Positions 16,047 through 24,468 of a DNA stretch of 39,061 nucleotides are shown here, piece by piece; position 1 is the first letter of the stretch; each line of letters opens with the position of its first letter. A model generated the notes under the pieces. That model made no database searches. It saw nothing but the letters and a program-made list of their open reading frames with translations, and had not been told where the DNA came from. The DNA lies in the NCBI GenBank assembly GCA_017483945.1, contig JAFUUE010000043.1, forward strand, positions 1 to 39,061, read 5' to 3'. The translations under genes and the position numbers were made by a program. This stretch comes from Paludibacteraceae bacterium. Lineage in GTDB: Bacteria; Bacteroidota; Bacteroidia; Bacteroidales; Paludibacteraceae.

Positions 16047-16745
16047 TTATTGGGCGGCGGGTGTGTCGTCGGAGAAGGTGTGTTTCTTCCGGAGGCGCCA
16101 TTGCCACCATGGTTGCGTGGTCCATCGTTGGACGATGAGGCATACGACGGCGACGGAGAAGAGAGCAACGAGCGTACCTGCGAGGACATCGAGCGTGAAG
16201 TGCATGCTCAGGTAGATACGGCTGTATCCTCCGAGCGCAGCGAGGAGTGCGCAGCAGACGCCGAGGGCGGAGGCGAGGGCGGGTGATTTGGGAAGTGAGT
16301 CGGTGAGGATGAGGGCAATGATGAAATAGAAGACGAAGAAAGCGGAGGTATGTCCGGAGGGGAAGGAGAAGTGGTAGGCATAGCGGACGCCATCGACGAG
16401 GTTGAGTTGGACGTCCGGCATGTTCAGCGCGAACCAGCGGAGCGGTCTGGGTGCGTTGACGATGTGCTTGATGAGTTGTGTGAGGATAGAGGAGACGGTC
16501 AGTGTGGCAGCGGCGGTGACGGCCCATCCGGCCTTGAAGAGGATGAGGGATAGACATAGGACATAGGGCGCCCATGTGATGAAGTGGGTATAGCGGGCAA
16601 AGAAGACGTCTGCCCAAGGTGTGTGGCAGGTGTTGAGCAGCAGATGGAGTTCGCCCTTGGGGTAGATAAGCAGGAGTGCGGTCAGTACGCAGGCGAAGAG
16701 CAGAGCCGCGATGAAGAAGGCTGCATTGCGCGTGATGAGTTTCAT
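16047..16745 (-). CDS. PAP2-family phosphatase
   Basis: A 232-residue integral membrane phosphatase with about six helices. The three motifs of the PAP2/acid phosphatase superfamily are present: KHIVNAPRP (about residue 94), FPSGHTS (about 128) and SRIYLSMHFTLD (about 175), with the catalytic His in the last. Such enzymes remove phosphate from lipids such as undecaprenyl diphosphate, phosphatidylglycerol phosphate or lipid A; the substrate is not visible. It follows the T9SS gene cluster across a 234-nt gap with an 11-bp array and a structured element, and may be the end of that transcript. Confidence 0.9.
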   Translation of the reverse strand: MKLITRNAAFFIAALLFACVLTALLLIYPKGELHLLLNTCHTPWADVFFARYTHFITWAPYVLCLSLILFKAGWAVTAAATLTVSSILTQLIKHIVNAPRPLRWFALNMPDVQLNLVDGVRYAYHFSFPSGHTSAFFVFYFIIALILTDSLPKSPALASALGVCCALLAALGGYSRIYLSMHFTLDVLAGTLVALFSVAVVCLIVQRWTTQPWWQWRLRKKHTFSDDTPAAQ

Positions 16746-16770
16746 GATTGTACAAGTGTGGTGGTAGGGT

Positions 16771-16836
16771 TATCTATCGTATATCTATCGTGTATCTATC
16801 GTATATCTATCGTGTTTGATACGGGTTCGGGACTGA
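16771..16836 (-). repeat. 11-bp phased tandem array, six units (locus C)
   Basis: In coding direction (minus strand) the units are TCAGTCCCGAA, CCCGTATCAAA, CACGATAGATA, TACGATAGATA, CACGATAGATA and TACGATAGATA. The nearly perfect units end 25 nt before the ATG of the PAP2 gene. The same unit occurs at 34504-34569, 18 kb away and on the other strand, also just before a start codon. Confidence 0.9.
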
Positions 16837-16843
16837 TGCGGTA

Positions 16844-16954
16844 TGCGCCTGTAGGCGCAATCGCGGGCGAGCCAATAAGGAGTTCTATGTCTGCTTCGCA
16901 GACTCGCGCGGCGCACTTACTCCTTCGAATGTTCACGAACATTCTCGGTGCGCC
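16844..16954 (-). ncRNA. Structured multi-hairpin intergenic element, possible non-coding RNA
   Basis: A compact GC-rich element between the last T9SS gene and the PAP2 gene. Helices on either strand are TGCGCC/GGCGCA (16844-16849 with 16854-16859), GTCTGC/GCAGAC (16889-16894 with 16898-16903), and GAATGTT/AACATTC (16927-16933 with 16938-16944). GGCGCAC/GTGCGCC (16910-16916 with 16948-16954) encloses the last hairpin. AAGGAGT/ACTCCTT (16877-16883 with 16919-16925) is an alternative long-range helix that would compete with the enclosing stem. No coding signal is convincing. It may be a dispersed repeat or a regulatory RNA; the family is unknown to me. Confidence 0.5.
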
Positions 16955-16979
16955 TTAATCGCTTCACGTCCCAGGTGGG

Positions 16980-19364
16980 TCAGGGGCCGACGATGATGCG
17001 GAATGTGCGCGTGGGGAGGGCGGGTGCGGAGACGGAGAGCAGGTAGATGCCGGGCGTGGCGGGCAGGGCGATTTCGCCTCCGGGTCGGGGGATGTCGGTG
17101 GTGGACAGGAGGATGCCGGTCGGAGTGTACCAACGGGCTTGTGAGGGGGCGGATGTGTTGATGAAGATGGTTGTACCGCAGGTGCCGTAGGAGGGTACGA
17201 GAGCGGCGTCCTCGGGCGCAAAGAGCGGCAGCGAGGGTCCGTCGGTGAAGCGTGTGGGGCATGTGCAGACGGTGCGTTCGTCGGGCGAGTCGGCGTTGAG
17301 GACAAAGCAAGCGTGGTAGGTGTCGTCCGGTGCGGATAGGCCCTGCATATTAAGGACGGTGTTGGTGGCGCCGTAGATGGGGGCATCGTTGCGATACCAC
17401 TGCACGTCGGAGACGGTGCGTCCGTCGAGGGCCTCGGCAGAGAGTCCGAGCACGTCGGTGTATCGCTGGAGGAGGACATGCTCAGAGGGGTAACGGAGGG
17501 AGAAGAGAAGGGTGGTGTCAAGGGAGCCGCACTCGGCGAAGAGTGTGACGCGGATGCCGTAGTCTTCGCCTCCAGTGGCGGCAGGGGGTATGGACAGACG
17601 GAGGGCGTTGTCCTCGAGCGTGAGGTCATCGTCGGAGAAGCCTGCGCGCAGAGCCAAGTCGTTGAATGCGAGGAGGAAGCTGTCGCGTGTGAAGGGTGTA
17701 TGGCTGCCGTCGGTGAAGAAGAGGCGTACGGCCCGCCGGTCGGTCTGCTCGGGGCAGGGGTCGAGCGTGACGGAGTCGATATGGAGGCGGAAGCGGCCGA
17801 TGGAGACGGGGTATCGGAGGGTGTCGCAGTGGAGGTCCGAGCTGCAGTCGGTGGGCAGTGTGCTCCATATATAGGCCGTGGCGTGGTAGGTGCCGGGGGC
17901 GGTATAGGTATGGGGGTTGTGTAGCGATGTGGTGGTGACGGGGGCGGTGCCGTCTCCGGCGTCCCATGTGATAGAGCGGACGGGGTAGTTCGTCCGGCAG
18001 AGGATGTCGGTCGGTCCGGCGTGGCACTGCATCTGCGGTGGCGCGGGTGTGGGTATGCCATTGACGAGCATGGCGCGTGTGCGTGGCTCAGGCTGCATGC
18101 CCGCGGAGAAGGCGTAGGACAGGGCGGGCGAGTGGCCATAGACGGTGGCGCAGAAAGTGCTATCGGCAGAGATGTGGAAAGCGCCGACGCTGTCGAGGTT
18201 CATTCGTGCGAAGGACCACTCGGACGTGCCGTAGATAGGAGCGAAGGCGCGGTAGATGAGGCTGTCATTGCATCGGACGGAGCGCACATGGCGCGTGTGT
18301 GTGACGATGTTGACATAGTGGTGGCAGCCGTCGAAGAAGGTGGGTACGGTGAGTTCAGGTACGGCGCTATAGAGGGGGGCGATGCGTGTGAGAGCGGGTG
18401 CTCCGGTGGGGTTGAGCGGGCGGTCGTAGTCTCCGCTGAGAGTGTACTGCCAGACGGCGACGGGGCATGAGGCGACGAGGTAGCATGCTTCGGTGCGGAA
18501 ATCGGCGCCTTCGTCGCCGAACTCGGCCCGCCAGGTGCGTGTGGGGTTGGTCCGGAAGTCGAAGACATGGACGGTGTCGCCGTTGAGGAGGAGGGCGGTA
18601 GAGTCGTAGAGGGCCTGTACGAGGAGAGAGTCGCGGTAGCGTTCGGCGGTAGCGACAGCCACATATTCGCGTCCCCAGATGTCCGTAGGTACGGCCTGCT
18701 CGAGGAAGATATTGGCATGTGTGGCAGTGCGGGGGCGTCGGACGAGGTCAGAGGCGACGAAGAGTGCGAAGGGTGTGCCGTCGTCGGTGAGGATGTCGGC
18801 ATTGAAGGGCGCGTGTGTGGGGTCGGGCATGTACCAAACCTGTCCGCGGCGGAGGGGCGGTGTGACTTGGTCGGGGGCGTTACCGTAGCGGATGACGGTG
18901 TTGTCGTAGAGGGCGAGTAGCGTGTGGCTGCCGGTGGGGAGTGCGCGGTAGTGGTTGCCGAGCGAGGAGACTGGGAGGACGGCGGTGGCCTCGTGGGCAG
19001 TGGCGTCCTCGGAGCGGAGCGCGGCGTAGAGAGAGACGGGTGCGGAGGATGTCACATAGAGCGCGCGCGTCATGGCAGAGTCGGGTCGGAGGAGTGAGCA
19101 GACACCCGCGGGGACGGAGACATGCCCGGTGGTGCGGGCGGTGAGGGTGGTGGCGAAGCGTGCGTCGGCGGAGCGGATAGAGACAGTGACGGGGAGTGTG
19201 TCGGCGGGCACGACCGTGAGCGTGAGCGAGGGGTAGTGGCAGCAGGTGTCGGGGTAGGGGAATGTAACCCAAAACTCCGAACCCACTGTGTTTTGGGCTC
19301 GGAGATTGGTTAGGAAAGCGGCGAGTAATGCCGTCAAGAGTACTATGTTAGGTGTACGGGTCAA
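16980..19364 (-). CDS. T9SS-secreted IgGFc-binding-like/PKD protein (paralog 3)
   Basis: A 794-residue exported protein. A signal peptide (to about residue 23, ending NLRAQ) is followed by GSEFWVTFPY, then an IgGFc-binding-protein-like beta domain with the shared QAVPTDIWGR motif near residue 225. A PKD-like domain (ITWDAGDG, about 468) and an Ig-like part with QRYTDVLGL and VQWYRND follow. The C-terminus (about 730-794, ending FRIIVGP) looks like a type A T9SS sorting domain. Start: no ATG precedes the signal peptide. The only fitting start is TTG (19362-19364), directly after the TAG of paralog 2, so translation is probably coupled. It is very GC-rich by eye. Confidence 0.83.
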   Translation of the reverse strand: MTRTPNIVLLTALLAAFLTNLRAQNTVGSEFWVTFPYPDTCCHYPSLTLTVVPADTLPVTVSIRSADARFATTLTARTTGHVSVPAGVCSLLRPDSAMTRALYVTSSAPVSLYAALRSEDATAHEATAVLPVSSLGNHYRALPTGSHTLLALYDNTVIRYGNAPDQVTPPLRRGQVWYMPDPTHAPFNADILTDDGTPFALFVASDLVRRPRTATHANIFLEQAVPTDIWGREYVAVATAERYRDSLLVQALYDSTALLLNGDTVHVFDFRTNPTRTWRAEFGDEGADFRTEACYLVASCPVAVWQYTLSGDYDRPLNPTGAPALTRIAPLYSAVPELTVPTFFDGCHHYVNIVTHTRHVRSVRCNDSLIYRAFAPIYGTSEWSFARMNLDSVGAFHISADSTFCATVYGHSPALSYAFSAGMQPEPRTRAMLVNGIPTPAPPQMQCHAGPTDILCRTNYPVRSITWDAGDGTAPVTTTSLHNPHTYTAPGTYHATAYIWSTLPTDCSSDLHCDTLRYPVSIGRFRLHIDSVTLDPCPEQTDRRAVRLFFTDGSHTPFTRDSFLLAFNDLALRAGFSDDDLTLEDNALRLSIPPAATGGEDYGIRVTLFAECGSLDTTLLFSLRYPSEHVLLQRYTDVLGLSAEALDGRTVSDVQWYRNDAPIYGATNTVLNMQGLSAPDDTYHACFVLNADSPDERTVCTCPTRFTDGPSLPLFAPEDAALVPSYGTCGTTIFINTSAPSQARWYTPTGILLSTTDIPRPGGEIALPATPGIYLLSVSAPALPTRTFRIIVGP

Positions 19365-22130
19365 CTATTGTACATGATTGCCATAAATGTCATATTCGTT
19401 GTCCCCGACGATGATGCGCATGTGTTGGTTGCGAATCACTTTCTGCGCAGCGGGCTGCGGTGCGAGTGTTGTCGCGGACTCGGGAATGGTGTAGGGGCAG
19501 GACATGATAGTGGTGCCGTCGGCGCGTGTGAGTAGTACGCTATAGACATCGCCCGGTGTGAAGGGGTCGGTGGTGTGGTAGATAGATGTTGTTGCGTCCT
19601 GAATGCGTTCACCGTTGAGATACCACTGGTAGTCAGTGAAGACATATCCTCCGTTGTATGCGGGTTTATAGACAGCGAGGACGTTGCCGAACTTGAACTT
19701 GAAGACCGAGGCGGGGTAGTATATCTGGAAGTTGATGGGCAAGCGGAGTGTGTCTCCCTTGTTGGCATCGACGACCATGATATAGGCGGTGTAGTTGTCG
19801 GGGGGGAGTCCATTGCGCGGCATGCTGAAGTAGTCTTTGCTGCGGATGAGTCCGACGCTGTCGCCGGCAGCGGTGAGCAGCCATGCGTCTCCCATGTCTC
19901 CCTTGGTGACCTTATAGGGGATGTCCAAGTATGCGGAGGTGTTGCACGAGTCCACGGGGGCGGTGACGGACATGACGAGTGTGGTGATGATGTGTATGTT
20001 ATAGTGGACGACGCTGTCGCAGCCATCGTCGTTAGTCAGTGTGAATACGGCATCAGGGTTGCTGGAGGTGTAGGTGGTTTTTAGATGTGTGAGTGTGTCT
20101 TTATAGAGTGTAAGTATGTCCTCGGCGATGGTGTCCACGTAGGTGTCGGGTGACTTGGCACCGACGAAGATGTCGTAGATGACGACGGAGTCGCAGTCGT
20201 AGGTGACGGGGTCGGAGACAAACTCGCCCGGGGTGTCATATACTTTGCCTTGGAACTCCTCACCTTGGCATAATGCTACGTTCGTTCTACGACTAATCGG
20301 TCGTTGTATGCGGAAAGAGAAGTGGAGTGTATCGGCTGGGAGTCCTTCATCGGAGCAGGCTTTGCGTCCGTGCACCATAGCGACGAGGTCGTACCATCCG
20401 GGAGAGTCGTAGGTGTGAGTAACTTGGGCGGGGCCATTCTGTAGCGTGATACCATCGCCGAAATCCCAATCCACGAACTCAATAATGTCTTGTCCTACTT
20501 GGGCATTGAAGTTGAGAGTAGAATCAAGGCAGAAGGGTTGCTCTTCGCGGTAGCCGTCTGTGAAGTAGGTTCCATCGATGTCGATGGCTCGTTTGACTGT
20601 AGCAGAACCGACAGAGTAGGCGTAGGATTCATTTGTTCCATGTCCATATACGTGGGCGATAAAGCCCTCCTCGGAATTGGTCAAATGGAAAACGCTTTCA
20701 TAAATGTCTTTTCCGGTAACGGGGTCGCTGATAGAGTTTATTTCATCATCAGTAAGTTCTTTAATAACGTAGGAGTAGGCAGGGTTATTCGGAACAGGGA
20801 CAAATGTGAGAGGGATATTTGGGCGGAGATTGGATGATAGTTTAGTGGAGTCTATGGCAGCAGTCGGGCATATAATATTGATGTTATGTTTAGTAGTTTT
20901 GTCTGTATGACAGGTTCCGAAAGTAATGGAGCGTATGCTTTGCTGAATCGGGGCTATCCATGTGACAGAGGGGTCTCCCTTTTTGTCAGCCATTGTGGAG
21001 TTATCTCCTTTGTATGAACTACCTGTGTCGTAGTTATATACAGCACAAGGGCAGGATGTTTCGAGGTAGAGAGCGTCTGTTTGGAAAAGTTGGTTAGCGT
21101 CTAACTTATGTAATAATTTGTTTGCGTTTTTCGTTGCAGGATTATTGAGGTGGAGCTCAATGTAGTAGGTCTCGCCTCGATCGATGTAAGCCGTTTGTCT
21201 TCCAATCTTGATTTCTGTGCCGTTTTCCATAGCGGTAATACCGAAGATATTACCATCCTTATTCATAGAACGGGTGAGGACGAACTGGGTTCCCCAGTAG
21301 TCAACGGGCATAGCCTGTTCGTATAGACAATCACGTGCACCAATTCCGGCAGGGATGCGGGTGCATGAATTACCTAAAAAGACGGCTATCTTCTTATTGT
21401 TTTGGGCCAGGATATGTGTGCCGTTTAGTAGTTGCCCGTCTTTCCCTATGAGATAATAGACTTGGCCACGATTGAGAGTAACGGTGTATGGTGTATTTGC
21501 CGGTTTATTATCTTGTGTGGCAGAAGTGGGAGTTATTTGGACCTGTGTATTATCTTCCGTGGCGAGGATCGTGGCCATTGATAGAGCCGGTGTCGCGAAG
21601 CTAACGCCGTCATCATTCATTTCCGGCCAGATGTCTTGGAAGATGTATTCGCTTTGCAGGGTGGCAGTCGGCAGGATATTGGTAGCATCCATGTCGAAAT
21701 CTACACGCAGAATGCTAAATACAGAGATGTCTTCTGTGCTGGACACATGTACACCATAATCCTTGATTTGTCCAGCATACGTAGGGACATCGGATGTCTT
21801 GCGCAGTTGTGCAGGGTACCAATTAGCAATCGGTATGCCTTTGAATTCATACCATTCGTTATCTGCAGTGGTTGTATAGGTTATTACACTTGTGCCTGCT
21901 GTAACCGTGATAACTGTTCCTTTGGTCGGTGCTGATACTGCAATATATGGTTCCGCTGTTTTGTAATACGAATCACCTTCGTCTCCATCAGGTGGTGTGA
22001 CGGCGAAGGTGAGTGCGACCCAGAATTCCCGTCCCTCGGTGGATGCTTGTGCATGGGCACGTTGGGGGATGAGGGTGGTGAGCACAAGGAAGGAGAGTGC
22101 CAGAAGGGTTAGTTTAGATGTTGTTTTCAT
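19365..22130 (-). CDS. T9SS-secreted IgGFc-binding-like/PKD protein (paralog 2)
   Basis: A 921-residue exported protein with a signal peptide ending ...RAHAQ, then REFWVALTFA at the mature start. An IgGFc-binding-like domain follows, with QAMPVDYWGT near residue 275 and ETSCPCAVYNYD. A PKD domain with DWDFGDG lies near 550, then further Ig-like parts with YQWYLNGE. The C-terminus is a short T9SS-type tail (KVIRNQHMRIIVGDNEYDI...), unlike the longer sorting domains of its two paralogs but like that of the endonuclease ending at 27260. The part for residues 1-545 is clearly more AT-rich by eye than the rest. Such proteins are probably adhesive surface proteins. Confidence 0.83.
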   Translation of the reverse strand: MKTTSKLTLLALSFLVLTTLIPQRAHAQASTEGREFWVALTFAVTPPDGDEGDSYYKTAEPYIAVSAPTKGTVITVTAGTSVITYTTTADNEWYEFKGIPIANWYPAQLRKTSDVPTYAGQIKDYGVHVSSTEDISVFSILRVDFDMDATNILPTATLQSEYIFQDIWPEMNDDGVSFATPALSMATILATEDNTQVQITPTSATQDNKPANTPYTVTLNRGQVYYLIGKDGQLLNGTHILAQNNKKIAVFLGNSCTRIPAGIGARDCLYEQAMPVDYWGTQFVLTRSMNKDGNIFGITAMENGTEIKIGRQTAYIDRGETYYIELHLNNPATKNANKLLHKLDANQLFQTDALYLETSCPCAVYNYDTGSSYKGDNSTMADKKGDPSVTWIAPIQQSIRSITFGTCHTDKTTKHNINIICPTAAIDSTKLSSNLRPNIPLTFVPVPNNPAYSYVIKELTDDEINSISDPVTGKDIYESVFHLTNSEEGFIAHVYGHGTNESYAYSVGSATVKRAIDIDGTYFTDGYREEQPFCLDSTLNFNAQVGQDIIEFVDWDFGDGITLQNGPAQVTHTYDSPGWYDLVAMVHGRKACSDEGLPADTLHFSFRIQRPISRRTNVALCQGEEFQGKVYDTPGEFVSDPVTYDCDSVVIYDIFVGAKSPDTYVDTIAEDILTLYKDTLTHLKTTYTSSNPDAVFTLTNDDGCDSVVHYNIHIITTLVMSVTAPVDSCNTSAYLDIPYKVTKGDMGDAWLLTAAGDSVGLIRSKDYFSMPRNGLPPDNYTAYIMVVDANKGDTLRLPINFQIYYPASVFKFKFGNVLAVYKPAYNGGYVFTDYQWYLNGERIQDATTSIYHTTDPFTPGDVYSVLLTRADGTTIMSCPYTIPESATTLAPQPAAQKVIRNQHMRIIVGDNEYDIYGNHVQ

Positions 22131-22158
22131 ACAGTATTTATTCGATGAAAGTAGTGTT

Positions 22159-22213
22159 CGTTTACGTCTCGTTTACGTCTCGTTGTCGTGTTTGGTACGG
22201 GATTGGTACGGGT
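22159..22213 (-). repeat. 11-bp phased tandem array, five units (locus D)
   Basis: In coding direction the units are ACCCGTACCAA, TCCCGTACCAA, ACACGACAACG, AGACGTAAACG and AGACGTAAACG. The two identical units end 28 nt before the ATG of paralog 2. The upstream units share CGTACCAA with locus B and almost match CGTATCAA of locus C. Confidence 0.88.
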
Positions 22214-22236
22214 TCGACAGGGGAGCGTCACGGTTT

Positions 22237-24450
22237 TTACAGGATTTCGATCTCGACTCGTCTGTTGTTTTGTCGTCCCTCTTCGGTATCGTTGGTGTCG
22301 ATAGGTTGGGACTCACCGCGTCCTTCGGCCTCGATTCGGTCGGGGTTGATGCCTCGTTCGATGAGGTCGTCACGTACGGCGTTGGCACGTCCCTCGGAGA
22401 GTTGCTGGTTAGCCTCGTCGCGTCCGACGTTATCGGTATGTCCGATGATACGTATGCGCACGTCGGGTGTGCGGTCGAGGTAGTCGTAGAGTTCGGCGAG
22501 TGACTCCTCGGAGGTGTCGAGGATGCGTGTCTTGTTGGTGGCGAAGAAGAGGTTCTTCATGATGAAGATTTCACCTTTCTTGACGGGGATGAGTCGTACG
22601 AGCATGCTGTCGCCGATGTTGGTGACGGGTGCGTCGTAGGTCTCGTAGCCGATTTGTTCGATATGTAGGTCATACTCGAGGGAGTCGGAGAGCATTCGCC
22701 GTGCTATACCGGTAGCGGCGGGTGTGGGGAGTGTGTAGCGTACGCGCTTGGTGCCGCGCTGGCGGAGGAAGACACGTGAGGCGAGAGGTTTGTCGGTGTC
22801 GGCGTTGCTGACCCGTACTCGGAAGACAGGGCGCGGGGTGAGCAGGACGGGGAGGTTGACGGTGGAGCCTACCTCGCTGATAGCGAAGTCCACGGTGTCG
22901 GGGTAGTAGTTCTCGCGTGCGACGATGACGCGGTAGTTTCCGACGATGAGGTCGTCGATATGTACGCCCACTTTGCGTCCGATATTCTTAGGCTTCATGA
23001 CGACTTGTGCTCCGTCGGCGGTGACAATCTGGACGGTGGCGTCGGTGAGTGAGTCGCCGGTGAGTCGGTCGTAGATGCGTATATTACCGTCGGAAGGCGG
23101 CGGGAGGATGGTCTTGTCGGGCAGTTCGAAGTCGATAGCGAAGCGGAGTCCGACGAAGAGGTTATTGAGTGCGGAGCCGTTGCCGAGCGCCAGGACGGAG
23201 TTGGTGGATGTGGGGTGAATCTGATTGTCCACGAAGTTGAAGGGCAGTGCTCCGGACATGTTATTGACATTGAGCACTCCGTACTCGGCGAAGGCGGCGA
23301 GTCGGTAGTGGATATAGCGGCTGTCGTAGCCGGAGGGTTGGCCTTTGGATTTGGCGTTTCTCTTGGCGGGCTGTGCTTCTTCGGGCTTGGGCTGTGTGAA
23401 TCGGTCGAAGTCCATGCCTATCTCGGCTGCGACGCGGACCTCGGGTTGGTTGAAGATGAGCTTGTTATCCGCGGGTGCGGGAATGTCGTGTATGCCCATT
23501 CCGTAGGGGTTGATGTAGGCGTCGTCCACGACGGTGATGTCGTAGAGTCCGCGTGTGGAGTAGTTGCCGAGGAGGTTATATCCGACTCGTGCGCCGAGCA
23601 TGAAGTAGTAGGAGTCGAACTGTGCGCCGAACATGAGGGGGAGGGTGAGTTGTCCGATGTTGCGTGTCTCGGCCATGGCGTCGGTGACGTACTGCCAAGT
23701 CTCGGGGTAAGTAGTGGAGCGGCGATTGAGTTGGAAGGCATAGGAAGAGAGGGAGTTGAGGTAGTCAAACCCGATTCCTGTCTCGAAGCGGAAGGCTCCG
23801 TAGCCGAGGCGATAGCCGACCTGGAAGGCGGCCCCATATCCGCCGGTGAGCGACTTGTTCATGAGGGGGAAGGTCTCGCCGGTGAGGGTATTGCCATAGG
23901 CGCCGAGATTGTCGAACATGGCAGCGTATCCTGCGCGCGCACTCAGGTTAATATAGTGTTTCGCCTGCGTGTGAGGTTTGCCGGCCTCGGCGTCGGAGCG
24001 GAGTGCTTCCTGCTTGAGGTACGCCTGTTTCCACTTGTCGCGGTCCTGGTAGTAGCGCTCCTGTTCGAGCCGTTGCTGCTCCTGGACGCGTTCGCGTTCG
24101 GCCTGCCGTTTGGCGGTCTCTTTGCGTCGTTCGGCGGAAGCTTTATCGCGCTCGGCTTTCTGTTTGTCGCGTTCGCGTTGTTGCTGTGCTTTCTGCTTGT
24201 CTCGTTCGCGCTGTTGCTGGTTCTTCTGCTTGTCTCGCTCGCGTTGCTGTTGTGCTTTTTGTTTGTCGCGTGCGCGCTGTTGTTTAGCTTTCTCGGCGGC
24301 TTTTTTCTTGCGTTCAGCCTCTTTCTTCTTGTCTGCGGCAGACATTTCTTTCTTGGCGGGTGTGGCTTTCTTGGCCGTCTGAGCGCCGGCGTTGATGGTG
24401 AATGTGAGCATCAACGTGAAGATGAGTAGTTTATGCAGTAGTGCTTTCAT
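22237..24450 (-). CDS. OmpA-family protein with coiled-coil repeats and an outer-membrane barrel
   Basis: A 737-residue envelope protein with several parts. A signal peptide (1-23) is followed by a highly charged helical stretch (about 30-150) with four 11-residue repeats of QQQRERDKQKA (56-99). A beta-barrel-like region (about 165-470) starts HYINLSARAGY. Two beta-sandwich, carboxypeptidase-regulatory-like domains (about 480-625) come next, then an OmpA peptidoglycan-binding domain (about 633-737) with GHTDNVG and LSEGRANAV. It should sit in the outer membrane and hold peptidoglycan. Being inside a cluster of T9SS cargo genes, it may anchor or present the secreted paralogs, by analogy with other T9SS loci; this is inference. 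Confidence 0.85.
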   Translation of the reverse strand: MKALLHKLLIFTLMLTFTINAGAQTAKKATPAKKEMSAADKKKEAERKKKAAEKAKQQRARDKQKAQQQRERDKQKNQQQRERDKQKAQQQRERDKQKAERDKASAERRKETAKRQAERERVQEQQRLEQERYYQDRDKWKQAYLKQEALRSDAEAGKPHTQAKHYINLSARAGYAAMFDNLGAYGNTLTGETFPLMNKSLTGGYGAAFQVGYRLGYGAFRFETGIGFDYLNSLSSYAFQLNRRSTTYPETWQYVTDAMAETRNIGQLTLPLMFGAQFDSYYFMLGARVGYNLLGNYSTRGLYDITVVDDAYINPYGMGIHDIPAPADNKLIFNQPEVRVAAEIGMDFDRFTQPKPEEAQPAKRNAKSKGQPSGYDSRYIHYRLAAFAEYGVLNVNNMSGALPFNFVDNQIHPTSTNSVLALGNGSALNNLFVGLRFAIDFELPDKTILPPPSDGNIRIYDRLTGDSLTDATVQIVTADGAQVVMKPKNIGRKVGVHIDDLIVGNYRVIVARENYYPDTVDFAISEVGSTVNLPVLLTPRPVFRVRVSNADTDKPLASRVFLRQRGTKRVRYTLPTPAATGIARRMLSDSLEYDLHIEQIGYETYDAPVTNIGDSMLVRLIPVKKGEIFIMKNLFFATNKTRILDTSEESLAELYDYLDRTPDVRIRIIGHTDNVGRDEANQQLSEGRANAVRDDLIERGINPDRIEAEGRGESQPIDTNDTEEGRQNNRRVEIEIL
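24154..24285 (-). repeat. 33-bp tandem repeat, four units, inside the OmpA gene
   Basis: Four in-frame 33-bp units encode KQQRARDKQKA, QQQRERDKQKN, QQQRERDKQKA and QQQRERDKQKA (residues 56-99). Eleven residues is a hendecad, the period of a right-handed or near-straight coiled coil. Copy number could change without shifting the frame. Confidence 0.9.
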
Positions 24451-24468
24451 AGGTAGAGTCCTCCGAGA

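Noticed and set aside
23215-24429. Long open frame (404 codons) on the plus strand opposite the OmpA gene
   Set aside because: It is a shadow of the GC-rich, repetitive OmpA gene; the opposite frame has complete domains, a signal peptide and a known C-terminus.
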